Below are positions 21,572 through 36,547 of a stretch of DNA of 64,000 nucleotides, in pieces. Below the pieces are notes generated by a model, which worked only from the letters and a program-made list of their open reading frames with translations, was not told the origin of the DNA and did no database searches. The stretch is from Leptasterias polaris. Its lineage: Eukaryota > Echinodermata > Asteroidea > Forcipulatida > Asteriidae. The DNA lies in contig JAZGTN010000009.1 in the NCBI GenBank assembly GCA_037783415.1, positions 10,540,001 to 10,604,000 on the forward strand. The letters run 5' to 3'. Every line of letters starts with the position of its first letter. Positions within the stretch are counted from its first letter, which is position 1. The position numbers were made by a program, and so were the translations under genes.

Positions 21572-23716
21572 AACTTTAACGCCTAAATTGATCAAGTCTC
21601 CTCAAAAGTTGAAGCACAGAACCCCCAGGTTGTGATAGATTCTTATATTTACGCAATCTATTAATAGCATGACCCCCAAAACGTTCTAATTCAAAATAAT
21701 TATACCGTTTATTGGGTGTTTTTTTTATTAATTATTTTTTATTTTATTTTTATTTATTTTTTTTTGGGGGGGGGGGTCTCAACTTTTAAGATTAATCTGT
21801 TTTGTTTTTGGTTTGCTTCATTTATTGAATTGTTTATTTCATTGATTTGCTTATATATTTCTTCTTCCTTTTTCATTTTGTAAATTTTTGAGTCTCCATT
21901 CAGTATAGATACATGTTGCCGTCTGTTGTTTTCTCCCAGTCTGGTTGGGTGCACTCGTATGGCTATACATTGTAAACTCACGGGTAAAAGTACCAACACC
22001 TTACTAGCGCAATGGGATAAGGTGCTGGGACTGTCTCAACACTTGGACCACGCGATCCGGATTCGAATGCCGTCTGCACTAATATAGGTTCAAGGCCTTT
22101 TGCTGTCTGTGGCAACAGTGTGATTGGGATCTGCCTTGCTTCCTCCCCTAAAGTGGTCAGGGCCCTAGTGGCTAGGCAGGGGAGACAGGGGAGGATATGC
22201 TGCTGGGTCAATTTGCCACAAAATAAGGGAACTAATCGTTGCTGCAGAAGAGGGGCGTAGTGTGCGCTATCTAAACCTCTCCAGCGCGTGAACGCCTGAC
22301 ACTACCAGCAACGTAACTTTTTAATCTTTTTTTAAATATAATATAAGGTATGAGATTTTACTGTGACGCTTTTTTTGGTTATTTTATTTATTTATTTATT
22401 GTTTATTATTTTCATTTTTGTCATTTGTTGATGCAACTACGCAATAAAAGTTACATGAAATACTGCAAAAAACATTTTATTGAAGAAACAATTGCAAAAA
22501 AAGAAACCCAAAACACTGTATCAGAATAAGCCATTTGCGAGTTAAATTTGAATAATGTCTGGTACAATGACTAGTTTAGTCACAAGTTACCGCTTAAATT
22601 TGAATTCCTCAGACTATCGAGACAGTTGCTATGTCACATGGTTCGGGGCAAGCTTTTGTATAGCAACCTCCAGATGAGCAAACCCTGGTACCATTGTGTC
22701 ATACACATCCATTCAGAATTGTGTATGGGTGTTCACCGTCTCTTACGTAACTAAGCAAAAGCTTGCCCCTAATCATGTGACATAGCAACTGTCTCGATAG
22801 TCTGAGGAATTCAAATTTAAGCGGTAACTTGTGACTAAACAAGTCATTGTACCAGACATTATTCAAATGTAACTCGCAAATGGCTTATTAGTTGCGATGA
22901 TCGTAACCCTCTCTAGTATTTTAAAATAATTGGTGACTGTATGCATGTGACTGCGGTTTCATTGTTGGGGCTGGACTTGTACACATGCATATAGAGCCAC
23001 GCAGTGCAGGGGAGACTTGATAAATTTAGGCTTTTAAAGTTGGCCCTATTTTACTTGGCAAGTGGACTCTGCTGGAGAAGTGGGCAAGTGGGAGTGCATT
23101 TAGTTGGGTGCTCAAGACAGGAAAGGAAATGCTGTGACTCGGTCGCCACACCATGATGGGAACTAGATATCAGCCGGTCAGTCCGTGAAACCGGACTCGC
23201 GGCGCTTTATAAGCATGACATGTCACCCCGTAATTTTTACATTGTTTACCCAAGCCGTATTTTTATTTTTTTTCATCTGTACGAAAAACACAAATCAGAA
23301 TAATGCAACATAATTTGTTGGTTTAATTGCCGCGTAGCATTTAATTTTCTTTTCCGTTGCAATTAATATATAATTTTTATTTATTAATTTTTTGGGTAGG
23401 GAAATTTTTCAAGATTGATGCCCGGACGTAGGGAAACCTTCACCGGCGTTGAGGTGTTTTCACTTGGAAGGAAACAAACTAGACGGGCCTTGGACTCCCC
23501 ACTAAATAAACTGCCATAGGAACCAATGCTAAAAATCGTGTAAGTCTCCGGACAACTATTAACTTCAGAATTCTTTTCAATTTTTGGCAGGTCAGCCGTT
23601 TGGAATTTTTTCTAGCGACCCCAGAAAAAAACACACCAGAAAATGAAATTTTCCCTAAACCGACTTGCTGCCAGTTTTCGTGAAGCACTTCTCCACTTCC
23701 CCGGTCAAATAGGGCC
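21572..23716 (-). repeat. Satellite monomer M8, with altered Pol III boxes
   Basis: Length 2,145 bp. The A box reads TAGCGCAATGGG (22005-22016) and the B box GATTCGAATGC (about 22060-22070). No other copy has both changes. AATCTGTTTTG is shared with M5 and M6. The G-run is 11. Confidence 0.97.
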
Positions 23717-25846
23717 AACTTTAACGCCTAAATTGATCAAGTCTCCTCAAAAGTTGAAGCACAGAACCCCCAGGTTGTGATAGATTCTTATATTTACGCA
23801 ATCTATTAATAGCATGACCCCCAAAACGTTCTAATTCAAAATAATTATACCGTTTATTTGGTGTTTTTTTTATTTATTATTTTTTATTTTATTTATTTAT
23901 TTTTTTTTGGGGGGGGGGTCTCAACTTTTAAGATTAATCTTTTTTGTTTTTGGTTTGCTTCATTTATTGAATTGTTTATTTCATTGATTTGCTTATATAT
24001 TTCTTCTTCCTTTTTAATTTTGTTAATTTTTGAGTCTCCATTCAGTATAGATACATGTTGCCGTCTGTTGTTTTCTCCCAGTCTGGTTGGGTGCACTCGT
24101 ATGGCTATACATTGTAAACTCACGGGTAAAAGTACCAACACCTTACTAGCGCAGTGGGATAAGGTGCTGGGACTGTCTCAACACTTGGACCACGCGATCC
24201 GGGTTCGAATGCCGTCTGCACTAATATAGGTTCAAGGCCTTTTGCTGTCTGTGGCAACAGTGTGATTGGGATCTGCCTTGCTTCCTCCCCTAAACTGGTC
24301 AGGGCCCTAGTGGCTAGGCAGGGGAGACAGGGGAGGATATGCTGCTGGGTCAATTTGCCACAAAATAAGGGAACTAATCGTTGCTGCAGAAGAGGGGCGT
24401 AGTGTGCGCTATCTAAACCTCTCCAGCGCGTGAACGCCTGACACTACCAGCAACGTAACTTTTTAATCTTTTTTTAAATATAATATAAGGTATGAGATTT
24501 TACTGTGACGCTTTTTTGGGTTATTTTATTTATTTATTTATTGTTTATTATTTTCATTTTTGTCATTTGTTGATGCAACTACGCAATAAAAGTTACATGA
24601 AATACTGCAAAAAACATTTTATTGAAGAAACAATTGCAAAAAAAGAAACCCAAAACACTGTATCAGAATAAGCCATTTGCGAGTTAAATTTGAATAATGT
24701 CTGGTACAATGACTAGTTTAGTCACAAGTTACCGCTTAAATTTGAATTCCTCAGACTATCGAGACAGTTGCTATGTCACATGGTTCGGGGCAAGCTTTTG
24801 TATAGCAACCTCCAGATGAGCAAACCCTGGTACCATTGTGTCATACACATCCATTCAGAATTGTGTATGGGTGTTCACCGTCTCTTACGTAACTAAGCAA
24901 AAGCTTGTGACATAGCAACTGTCTCGATAGTCTGAGGAATTCAAATTTAAGCGGTAACTTGTGACTAAACAAGTCATTGTACCAGACATTATTCAAATGT
25001 AACTCGCAAATGGCTTATTAGTTGCGATGATCGTAACCCTCTCTAGTATTTTAAAATAATTGGTGACTGTATGCATGTGACTGCGGTTTCATTGTTGGGG
25101 CTGGACTTGTACACATGCATATAGAGCCACGCAGTGCAGGGGAGACTTGATAAATTTAGGCTTTTAAAGTTGGCCCTATTTTACTTGGCAAGTGGACTCT
25201 GCTGGAGAAGTGGGCAAGTGGGAGTGCATTTAGTTGGGTGCTCAAGACAGGAAAGGAAATGCTGTGACTCGGTCGCCACACCATGATGGGAACTAGATAT
25301 CAGCCGGTCAGTCCGTGAAACCGGACTCGCGGCGCTTTATAAGCATGACATGTCACCCCGTAATTTTTACATTGTTTACCCAAGCCGTATTTTTTATTTT
25401 TTTCATCTGTACGAAAAACACAAATCAGAATAATGCAACATAATTTGTTGGTTTAATTGCCGCGTAGCATTTAATTTTCTTTTCCGTTGCAATTAATATA
25501 TAATTTTTATTTATTAATTTTTTGGGTAGGGAAATTTTTCAAGATTGATGCCCGGACGTAGGGAAACCTTCACCGGCGTTGAGGTGTTTTCACTTGGAAG
25601 GAAACAAACTAGACGGGCCTTGGACTCCCCACTAAATAAACTGCCATAGGAACCAATGCTAAAAATCGTGTAAGTCTCCGGACAACTATTAACTTCAGAA
25701 TTCTTTTCAATTTTTGGCAGGTCAGCCGTTTGGAATTTTTTCTAGCGACCCCAGAAAAAAACACACCAGAAAATGAAATTTTCCCTAAACCGACTTGCTG
25801 CCAGTTTTCGTGAAGCACTTCTCCACTTCCCCGGTCAAATAGGGCC
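23717..25846 (-). repeat. Satellite monomer M9, first unit of a two-unit repeat
   Basis: Length 2,130 bp. It has a 12-bp deletion near 24907 (AAGCTTG followed by TGACATAG), TTTATTTGGTG at the tract start, TTTTTAATTTTG near 24013 and TAAACTGGTC near 24292. All four are shared only with M11. Confidence 0.97.
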
Positions 25847-27987
25847 AACTTTAACGCCTAAATTGATCAAGTCTCCTCAAAAGTTGAAGCACAGAACCCC
25901 CAGGTTGTGATAGATTCTTATATTTACGCAATCTATTAATAGCATGACCCCCAAAACGTGCTAATTCAAAATAATTATACCGTTTATTGGGTGTTTTTTT
26001 TATTTATTATTTTTTATTTTATTTATTTTTTATTTTTTGGGGGGGGGTCTCAACTTTTAAGATTAATCTTTTTTGTTTTTGGTTTGCTTCATTTATTGAA
26101 TTGTTTATTTCATTGATTTGCTTATATATTTCTTCTTCCTTTTTCATTTTGTTAATTTTTGAGTCTCCATTCAGTATAGATACATGTTGCCGTCTGTTGT
26201 TTTCTCCCAGTCTGGTTGGGTGCACTCGTATGGCTATACATTGTAAACTCACGGGTAAAAGTACCAACACCTTACTAGCGCAGTGGGATAAGGTGCTGGG
26301 ACTGTCTCAACACTTGGACCACGCGATCCGGGTTCGAATGCCGTCTGCACTAATATAGGTTCAAGGCCTTTTGCTGTCTGTGGCAACAGTGTGATTGGGA
26401 TCTGCCTTGCTTCCTCCCCTAAAGTGGTCAGGGCCCTAGTGGCTAGGCAGGGGAGACAGGGGAGGATATGCTGCTGGGTCAATTTGCCACAAAATAAGGG
26501 AACTAATCGTTGCTGCAGAAGAGGGGCGTAGTGTGCGCTATCTAAACCTCTCCAGCGCGTGAACGCCTGACACTACCAGCAACGTAACTTTTTAATCTTT
26601 TTTTTAATATAATATAAGGTATGAGATTTTACTGTGACGCTTTTTTTGGTTATTTTATTTATTTATTTATTGTTTATTATTTTCATTTTTGTCATTTGTT
26701 GATGCAACTACGCAATAAAAGTTACATGAAATACTGCAAAAAACATTTTATTGAAGAAACAATTGCAAAAAAAGAAACCCAAAACACTGTATCAGAATAA
26801 GCCATTTGCGAGTTAAATTTGAATAATGTCTGGTACAATGACTAGTTTAGTCACAAGTTACCGCTTAAATTTGAATTCCTCAGAATATCGAGACAGTTGC
26901 TATGTCACATGGTTCGGGGCAAGCTTTTGTATAGCAACCTCCAGATGAGCAAACCCTGGTACCATTGTGTCATACACATCCATTCAGAATTGTGTATGGG
27001 TGTTCACCGTCTCTTACGTAACTAAGCAAAAGCTTGCCCCTAATCATGTGACATAGCAACTGTCTCGATAGTCTGAGGAATTCAAATTTAAGCGGTAACT
27101 TGTGACTAAACAAGTCATTGTACCAGACATTATTCAAATGTAACTCGCAAATGGCTTATTAGTTGCGATGATCGTAACCCTCTCTAGTATTTTAAAATAA
27201 TTGGTGACTGTATGCATGTGACTGCGGTTTCATTGTTGGGGCTGGACTTGTACACATGCATATAGAGCCACGCAGTGCAGGGGAGACTTGATAAATTTAG
27301 GCTTTTAAAGTTGGCCCTATTTTACTTGGCAAGTGGACTCTGCTGGAGAAGTGGGCAAGTGGGAGTGCATTTAGTTGGGTGCTCAAGACAGGAAAGGAAA
27401 TGCTGTGACTCGGTCGCCACACCATGATGGGAACTAGATATCAGCCGGTCAGTCCGTGAAACCGGACTCGCGGCGCTTTATAAGCATGACATGTCACCCC
27501 GTAATTTTTACATTGTTTACCCAAGCCGTATTTTTATTTTTTTTCATCTGTACGAAAAACACAAATCAGAATAATGCAACATAATTTGTTGGTTTAATTG
27601 CCGCGTAGCATTTAATTTTCTTTTCCGTTGCAATTAATATATAATTTTTATTTATTAATTTTTTGGGTAGGGAAATTTTTCAAGATTGATGCCCGGACGT
27701 AGGGAAACCTTCACCGGCGTTGAGGTGTTTTCACTTGGAAGGAAACAAACTAGACGGGCCTTGGACTCCCCACTAAATAAACTGCCATAGGAACCAATGC
27801 TAAAAATCGTGTAAGTCTCCGGACAACTATTAACTTCAGAATTCTTTTCAATTTTTGGCAGGTCAGCCGTTTGGAATTTTTTCTAGCGACCCCAGAAAAA
27901 AACACACCAGAAAATGAAATTTTCCCTAAACCGACTTGCTGCCAGTTTTCGTGAAGCACTTCTCCACTTCCCCGGTCAAATAGGGCC
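25847..27987 (-). repeat. Satellite monomer M10, second unit of the two-unit repeat
   Basis: Length 2,141 bp. AAAACGTGCTAATTC (25955-25969) and a TTTTTTATTTTTTGG tract are shared only with M12. CAGAATATCG in the inverted repeat is not shared with M12. Confidence 0.97.
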
Positions 27988-30117
27988 AACTTTAACGCCT
28001 AAATTGATCAAGTCTCCTCAAAAGTTGAAGCACAGAACCCCCAGGTTGTGATAGATTCTTATATTTACGCAATCTATTAATAGCATGACCCCCAAAACGT
28101 TCTAATTCAAAATAATTATACCGTTTATTTGGTGTTTTTTTTATTTATTATTTTTTATTTTATTTATTTATTTTTTTTTTGGGGGGGGGTCTCAACTTTT
28201 AAGATTAATCTTTTTTGTTTTTGGTTTGCTTCATTTATTGAATTGTTTATTTCATTGATTTGCTTATATATTTCTTCTTCCTTTTTAATTTTGTTAATTT
28301 TTGAGTCTCCATTCAGTATAGATACATGTTGCCGTCTGTTGTTTTCTCCCAGTCTGGTTGGGTGCACTCGTATGGCTATACATTGTAAACTCACGGGTAA
28401 AAGTACCAACACCTTACTAGCGCAGTGGGATAAGGTGCTGGGACTGTCTCAACACTTGGACCACGCGATCCGGGTTCGAATGCCGTCTGCACTAATATAG
28501 GTTCAAGGCCTTTTGCTGTCTGTGGCAACAGTGTGATTGGGATCTGCCTTGCTTCCTCCCCTAAACTGGTCAGGGCCCTAGTGGCTAGGCAGGGGAGACA
28601 GGGGAGGATATGCTGCTGGGTCAATTTGCCACAAAATAAGGGAACTAATCGTTGCTGCAGAAGAGGGGCGTAGTGTGCGCTATCTAAACCTCTCCAGCGC
28701 GTGAACGCCTGACACTACCAGCAACGTAACTTTTTAATCTTTTTTTAAATATAATATAAGGTATGAGATTTTACTGTGACGCTTTTTTGGGTTATTTTAT
28801 TTATTTATTTATTGTTTATTATTTTCATTTTTGTCATTTGTTGATGCAACTACGCAATAAAAGTTACATGAAATACTGCAAAAAACATTTTATTGAAGAA
28901 ACAATTGCAAAAAAAGAAACCCAAAACACTGTATCAGAATAAGCCATTTGCGAGTTAAATTTGAATAATGTCTGGTACAATGACTAGTTTAGTCACAAGT
29001 TACCGCTTAAATTTGAATTCCTCAGACTATCGAGACAGTTGCTATGTCACATGGTTCGGGGCAAGCTTTTGTATAGCAACCTCCAGATGAGCAAACCCTG
29101 GTACCATTGTGTCATACACATCCATTCAGAATTGTGTATGGGTGTTCACCGTCTCTTACGTAACTAAGCAAAAGCTTGTGACATAGCAACTGTCTCGATA
29201 GTCTGAGGAATTCAAATTTAAGCGGTAACTTGTGACTAAACAAGTCATTGTACCAGACATTATTCAAATGTAACTCGCAAATGGCTTATTAGTTGCGATG
29301 ATCGTAACCCTCTCTAGTATTTTAAAATAATTGGTGACTGTATGCATGTGACTGCGGTTTCATTGTTGGGGCTGGACTTGTACACATGCATATAGAGCCA
29401 CGCAGTGCAGGGGAGACTTGATAAATTTAGGCTTTTAAAGTTGGCCCTATTTTACTTGGCAAGTGGACTCTGCTGGAGAAGTGGGCAAGTGGGAGTGCAT
29501 TTAGTTGGGTGCTCAAGACAGGAAAGGAAATGCTGTGACTCGGTCGCCACACCATGATGGGAACTAGATATCAGCCGGTCAGTCCGTGAAACCGGACTCG
29601 CGGCGCTTTATAAGCATGACATGTCACCCCGTAATTTTTACATTGTTTACCCAAGCCGTATTTTTTATTTTTTTCATCTGTACGAAAAACACAAATCAGA
29701 ATAATGCAACATAATTTGTTGGTTTAATTGCCGCGTAGCATTTAATTTTCTTTTCCGTTGCAATTAATATATAATTTTTATTTATTAATTTTTTGGGTAG
29801 GGAAATTTTTCAAGATTGATGCCCGGACGTAGGGAAACCTTCACCGGCGTTGAGGTGTTTTCACTTGGAAGGAAACAAACTAGACGGGCCTTGGACTCCC
29901 CACTAAATAAACTGCCATAGGAACCAATGCTAAAAATCGTGTAAGTCTCCGGACAACTATTAACTTCAGAATTCTTTTCAATTTTTGGCAGGTCAGCCGT
30001 TTGGAATTTTTTCTAGCGACCCCAGAAAAAAACACACCAGAAAATGAAATTTTCCCTAAACCGACTTGCTGCCAGTTTTCGTGAAGCACTTCTCCACTTC
30101 CCCGGTCAAATAGGGCC
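27988..30117 (-). repeat. Satellite monomer M11, copy of M9
   Basis: Length 2,130 bp. It carries every M9 marker listed for 23717-25846, including the 12-bp deletion near 29178. The only difference I noticed is one base in the T/G tract (G-run 9 against 10). Confidence 0.97.
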
Positions 30118-32258
30118 AACTTTAACGCCTAAATTGATCAAGTCTCCTCAAAAGTTGAAGCACAGAACCCCCAGGTTGTGATAGATTCTTATATTTACGC
30201 AATCTATTAATAGCATGACCCCCAAAACGTGCTAATTCAAAATAATTATACCGTTTATTGGGTGTTTTTTTTATTTATTATTTTTTATTTTATTTATTTT
30301 TTATTTTTTGGGGGGGGGTCTCAACTTTTAAGATTAATCTTTTTTGTTTTTGGTTTGCTTCATTTATTGAATTGTTTATTTCATTGATTTGCTTATATAT
30401 TTCTTCTTCCTTTTTCATTTTGTTAATTTTTGAGTCTCCATTCAGTATAGATACATGTTGCCGTCTGTTGTTTTCTCCCAGTCTGGTTGGGTGCACTCGT
30501 ATGGCTATACATTGTAAACTCACGGGTAAAAGTACCAACACCTTACTAGCGCAGTGGGATAAGGTGCTGGGACTGTCTCAACACTTGGACCACGCGATCC
30601 GGGTTCGAATGCCGTCTGCACTAATATAGGTTCAAGGCCTTTTGCTGTCTGTGGCAACAGTGTGATTGGGATCTGCCTTGCTTCCTCCCCTAAAGTGGTC
30701 AGGGCCCTAGTGGCTAGGCAGGGGAGACAGGGGAGGATATGCTGCTGGGTCAATTTGCCACAAAATAAGGGAACTAATCGTTGCTGCAGAAGAGGGGCGT
30801 AGTGTGCGCTATCTAAACCTCTCCAGCGCGTGAACGCCTGACACTACCAGCAACGTAACTTTTTAATCTTTTTTTAAATATAATATAAGGTATGAGATTT
30901 TACTGTGACGCTTTTTTTGGTTATTTTATTTATTTATTTATTGTTTATTATTTTCATTTTTGTCATTTGTTGATGCAACTACGCAATAAAAGTTACATGA
31001 AATACTGCAAAAAACATTTTATTGAAGAAACAATTGCAAAAAAAGAAACCCAAAACACTGTATCAGAATAAGCCATTTGCGAGTTAAATTTGAATAATGT
31101 CTGGTACAATGACTAGTTTAGTCACAAGTTACCGCTTAAATTTGAATTCCTCAGACTATCGAGACAGTTGCTATGTCACATGGTTCGGGGCAAGCTTTTG
31201 TATAGCAACCTCCAGATGAGCAAACCCTGGTACCATTGTGTCATACACATCCATTCAGAATTGTGTATGGGTGTTCACCGTCTCTTACGTAACTAAGCAA
31301 AAGCTTGCCCCTAATCATGTGACATAGCAACTGTCTCGATAGTCTGAGGAATTCAAATTTAAGCGGTAACTTGTGACTAAACAAGTCATTGTACCAGACA
31401 TTATTCAAATGTAACTCGCAAATGGCTTATTAGTTGCGATGGTCGTAACCCTCTCTAGTATTTTAAAATAATTGGTGACTGTATGCATGTGACTGCGGTT
31501 TCATTGTTGGGGCTGGACTTGTACACATGCATATAGAGCCACGCAGTGCAGGGGAGACTTGATAAATTTAGGCTTTTAAAGTTGGCCCTATTTTACTTGG
31601 CAAGTGGACTCTGCTGGAGAAGTGGGCAAGTGGGAGTGCATTTAGTTGGGTGCTCAAGACAGGAAAGGAAATGCTGTGACTCGGTCGCCACACCATGATG
31701 GGAACTAGATATCAGCCGGTCAGTCCGTGAAACCGGACTCGCGGCGCTTTATAAGCATGACATGTCACCCCGTAATTTTTACATTGTTTACCCAAGCCGT
31801 ATTTTTTTTTTTTTTCATCTGTACGAAAAACACAAATCAGAATAATGCAACATAATTTGTTGGTTTAATTGCCGCGTAGCATTTAATTTTCTTTTCCGTT
31901 GCAATTAATATATAATTTTTATTTATTAATTTTTTGGGTAGGGAAATTTTTCAAGATTGATGCCCGGACGTAGGGAAACCTTCACCGGCGTTGAGGTGTT
32001 TTCACTTGGAAGGAAACAAACTAGACGGGCCTTGGACTCCCCACTAAATAAACTGCCATAGGAACCAATGCTAAAAATCGTGTAAGTCTCCGGACAACTA
32101 TTAACTTCAGAATTCTTTTCAATTTTTGGCAGGTCAGCCGTTTGGAATTTTTTATAGCGACCCCAGAAAAAAAACCACCAGAAAATGAAATTTTCCCTAA
32201 ACCGACTTGCTGCCAGTTTTCGTGAAGCACTTCTCCACTTCCCCGGTCAAATAGGGCC
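30118..32258 (-). repeat. Satellite monomer M12, mosaic
   Basis: Length 2,141 bp. The left part matches M10 (ACGTGCTAATTC, same tract). The right part differs from it: TTTTTTTAAATATAAT in place of TTTTTTTTAATATAAT, CAGACTATCG, a pure T-run near 31802-31815, and GAATTTTTTATAGCG with AAAAAAAACCACC near 32148-32178. The last two recur only in M17. Confidence 0.97.
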
Positions 32259-34402
32259 AACTTTAACGCCTAAATTGATCAAGTCTCCTCAAAAGTTGAA
32301 GCACAGAACCCCCAGGTTGTGATAGATTCTTATATTTACGCAATCTATTAATAGCATGACCCCCAAAACGTTCTAATTCAAAATAATTATACCGTTTATT
32401 GGGTGTTTTTTTTATTTATTATTTTTTATTTTAATTATTATTATTTTTTTTTGGGGGGGGGGTCTCAACTTTTAAGATTAATCTTTTTTGTTTTTGGTTT
32501 GCTTCATTTATTGAATTGTTTATTTCATTGATTTGCTTATATATTTCTTCTTCCTTTTTCATTTTGTTAATTTTTGAGTCTCCATTCAGTATAGATACAT
32601 GTTGCCGTCTGTTGTTTTCTCCCAGTCTGGTTGGGTGCACTCGTATGGCTATACATTGTAAACTCACGGGTAAAAGTACCAACACCTTACTAGCGCAGTG
32701 GGATAAGGTGCTGGGACTGTCTCAACACTTGGACCACGCGATCCGGGTTCGAATGCCGTCTGCACTAATATAGGTTCAAGGCCTTTTGCTGTCTGTGGCA
32801 ACAGTGTGATTGGGATCTGCCTTGCTTCCTCCCCTAAAGTGGTCAGGGCCCTAGTGGCTAGGCAGGGGAGACAGGGGAGGATATGCTGCTGGGTCAATTT
32901 GCCACAAAATAAGGGAACTAATCGTTGCTGCAGAAGAGGGGCGTAGTGTGCGCTATCTAAACCTCTCCAGCGCGTGAACGCCTGACACTACCAGCAACGT
33001 AACTTTTTAATCTTTTTTTAAATATAATATAAGGTATGAGATTTTACTGTGACGCTTTTTTTGGTTATTTTATTTATTTATTTATTGTTTATTATTTTCA
33101 TTTTTGTCATTTGTTGATGCAACTACGCAATAAAAGTTACATGAAATACTGCAAAAAACATTTTATTGAAGAAACAATTGCAAAAAAAGAAACCCAAAAC
33201 ACTGTATCAGAATAAGCCATTTGCGAGTTAAATTTGAATAATGTCTGGTACAATGACTAGTTTAGTCACAAGTTACCGCTTAAATTTGAATTCCTCAGAC
33301 TATCGAGACAGTTGCTATGTCACATGGTTCGGGGCAAGCTTTTGTATAGCAACCTCCAGATGAGCAAACCCTGGTACCATTGTGTCATACACATCCATTC
33401 AGAATTGTGTATGGGTGTTCACCGTCTCTTACGTAACTAAGCAAAAGCTTGCCCCTAATCATGTGACATAGCAACTGTCTCGATAGTCTGAGGAATTCAA
33501 ATTTAAGCGGTAACTTGTGACTAAACAAGTCATTGTACCAGACATTATTCAAATGTAACTCGCAAATGGCTTATTAGTTGCGATGATCGTAACCCTCTCT
33601 AGTATTTTAAAATAATTGGTGACTGTATGCATGTGACTGCGGTTTCATTGTTGGGGCTGGACTTGTACACATGCATATAGAGCCACGCAGTGCAGGGGAG
33701 ACTTGATAAATTTAGGCTTTTAAAGTTGGCCCTATTTTACTTGGCAAGTGGACTCTGCTGGAGAAGTGGGCAAGTGGGAGTGCATTTAGTTGGGTGCTCA
33801 AGACAGGAAAGGAAATGCTGTGACTCGGTCGCCACACCATGATGGGAACTAGATATCAGCCGGTCAGTCCGTGAAACCGGACTCGCGGCGCTTTATAAGC
33901 ATGACATGTCACCCCGTAATTTTTACATTGTTTACCCAAGCCGTATTTTTTATTTTTTTCATCTGTACGAAAAACACAAATCAGAATAATGCAACATAAT
34001 TTGTTGGTTTAATTGCCGCGTAGCATTTAATTTTCTTTTCCGTTGCAATTAATATATAATTTTTATTTATTAATTTTTTGGGTAGGGAAATTTTTCAAGA
34101 TTGATGCCCGGACGTAGGGAAACCTTCACCGGCGTTGAGGTGTTTTCACTTGGAAGGAAACAAACTAGACGGGCCTTGGACTCCCCACTAAATAAACTGC
34201 CATAGGAACCAATGCTAAAAATCGTGTAAGTCTCCGGACAACTATTAACTTCAGAATTCTTTTCAATTTTTGGCAGGTCAGCCGTTTGGAATTTTTTCTA
34301 GCGACCCCAGAAAAAAACACACCAGAAAATGAAATTTTCCCTAAACCGACTTGCTGCCAGTTTTCGTGAAGCACTTCTCCACTTCCCCGGTCAAATAGGG
34401 CC
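32259..34402 (-). repeat. Satellite monomer M13
   Basis: Length 2,144 bp. The tract TTTTAATTATTATTATTTT is shared, minus one ATT, only with M18. It ends in the CTGCCATAGG variant found in M8-M14 and M17. The G-run is 10. Confidence 0.97.
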
Positions 34403-36547
34403 AACTTTAACGCCTAAATTGATCAAGTCTCCTCAAAAGTTGAAGCACAGAACCCCCAGGTTGTGATAGATTCTTATATTTACGCAATCTATTAATAGCA
34501 TGACCCCCAAAACGTTCTAATTCAAAATAATTATACCGTTTATTGGGTGTTTTTTTTATTTATTATTTTTTATTTTATTTTATTTATTATTTTTTTTGGG
34601 GGGGGGGTCTCAACTTTTAAGATTAATCTTTTTTGTTTTTGGTTTGCTTCATTTATTGAATTGTTTATTTCATTGATTTGCTTATATATTTCTTCTTCCT
34701 TTTTCATTTTGTTAATTTTTGAGTCTCCATTCAGTATAGATACATGTTGCCGTCTGTTGTTTTCTCCCAGTCTGGTTGGGTGCACTCGTATGGCTATACA
34801 TTGTAAACTCACGGGTAAAAGTACCAACACCTTACTAGCGCAGTGGGATAAGGTGCTGGGACTGTCTCAACACTTGGACCACGCGATCCGGGTTCGAATG
34901 CCGTCTGCACTAATATAGGTTCAAGGCCTTTTGCTGTCTGTGGCAACAGTGTGATTGGGATCTGCCTTGCTTCCTCCCCTAAAGTGGTCAGGGCCCTAGT
35001 GGCTAGGCAGGGGAGACAGGGGAGGATATGCTGCTGGGTCAATTTGCCACAAAATAAGGGAACTAATCGTTGCTGCAGAAGAGGGGCGTAGTGTGCGCTA
35101 TCTAAACCTCTCCAGCGCGTGAACGCCTGACACTACCAGCAACGTAACTTTTTAATCTTTTTTTAAATATAATATAAGGTATGAGATTTTACTGTGACGC
35201 TTTTTTTGGTTATTTTATTTATTTATTTATTGTTTATTATTTTCATTTTTGTCATTTGTTGATGCAACTACGCAATAAAAGTTACATGAAATACTGCAAA
35301 AAACATTTTATTGAAGAAACAATTGCAAAAAAAGAAACCCAAAACACTGTATCAGAATAAGCCATTTGCGAGTTAAATTTGAATAATGTCTGGTACAATG
35401 ACTAGTTTAGTCACAAGTTACCGCTTAAATTTGAATTCCTCAGACTATCGAGACAGTTGCTATGTCACATGGTTCGGGGCAAGCTTTTGTATAGCAACCT
35501 CCAGATGAGCAAACCCTGGTACCATTGTGTCATACACATCCATTCAGAATTGTGTATGGGTGTTCACCGTCTCTTACGTAACTAAGCAAAAGCTTGCCCC
35601 TAATCATGTGACATAGCAACTGTCTCGATAGTCTGAGGAATTCAAATTTAAGCGGTAACTTGTGACTAAACAAGTCATTGTACCAGACATTATTCAAATG
35701 TAACTCGCAAATGGCTTATTAGTTGCGATGATCGTAACCCTCTCTAGTATTTTAAAATAATTGGTGACTGTATGCATGTGACTGCGGTTTCATTGTTGGG
35801 GCTGGACTTGTACACATGCATATAGAGCCACGCAGTGCAGGGGAGACTTGATAAATTTAGGCTTTTAAAGTTGGCCCTATTTTACTTGGCAAGTGGACTC
35901 TGCTGGAGAAGTGGGCAAGTGGGAGTGCATTTAGTTGGGTGCTCAAGACAGGAAAGGAAATGCTGTGACTCGGTCGCCACACCATGATGGGAACTAGATA
36001 TCAGCCGGTCAGTCCGTGAAACCGGACTCGCGGCGCTTTATAAGCATGACATGTCACCCCGTAATTTTTACATTGTTTACCCAAGCCGTATTTTTTATTT
36101 TTTTCATCTGTACGAAAAACACAAATCAGAATAATGCAACATAATTTGTTGGTTTAATTGCCGCGTAGCATTTAATTTTCTTTTCCGTTGCAATTAATAT
36201 ATAATTTTTATTTATTAATTTTTTGGGTAGGGAAATTTTTCAAGATTGATGCCCGGACGTAGGGAAACCTTCACCGGCGTTGAGGTGTTTTCACTTGGAA
36301 GGAAACAAACTAGACGGGCCTTGGACTCCCCACTAAATAAACTGCCATAGGAACCAATGCTAAAAATCGTGTAAGTCTCCGGACAACTATTAACTTCAGA
36401 ATTCTTTTCAATTTTTGGCAGGTCAGCCGTTTGGAATTTTTTCTAGCGACCCCAGAAAAAAACACACCAGAAAATGAAATTTTCCCTAAACCGACTTGCT
36501 GCCAGTTTTCGTGAAGCACTTCTCCACTTCCCCGGTCAAATAGGGCC
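34403..36547 (-). repeat. Satellite monomer M14
   Basis: Length 2,145 bp, nearly identical to M15 including the TTTTATTTTATTTATTATT tract. It ends with CTGCCATAGG. The G-run is 10. Confidence 0.97.
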
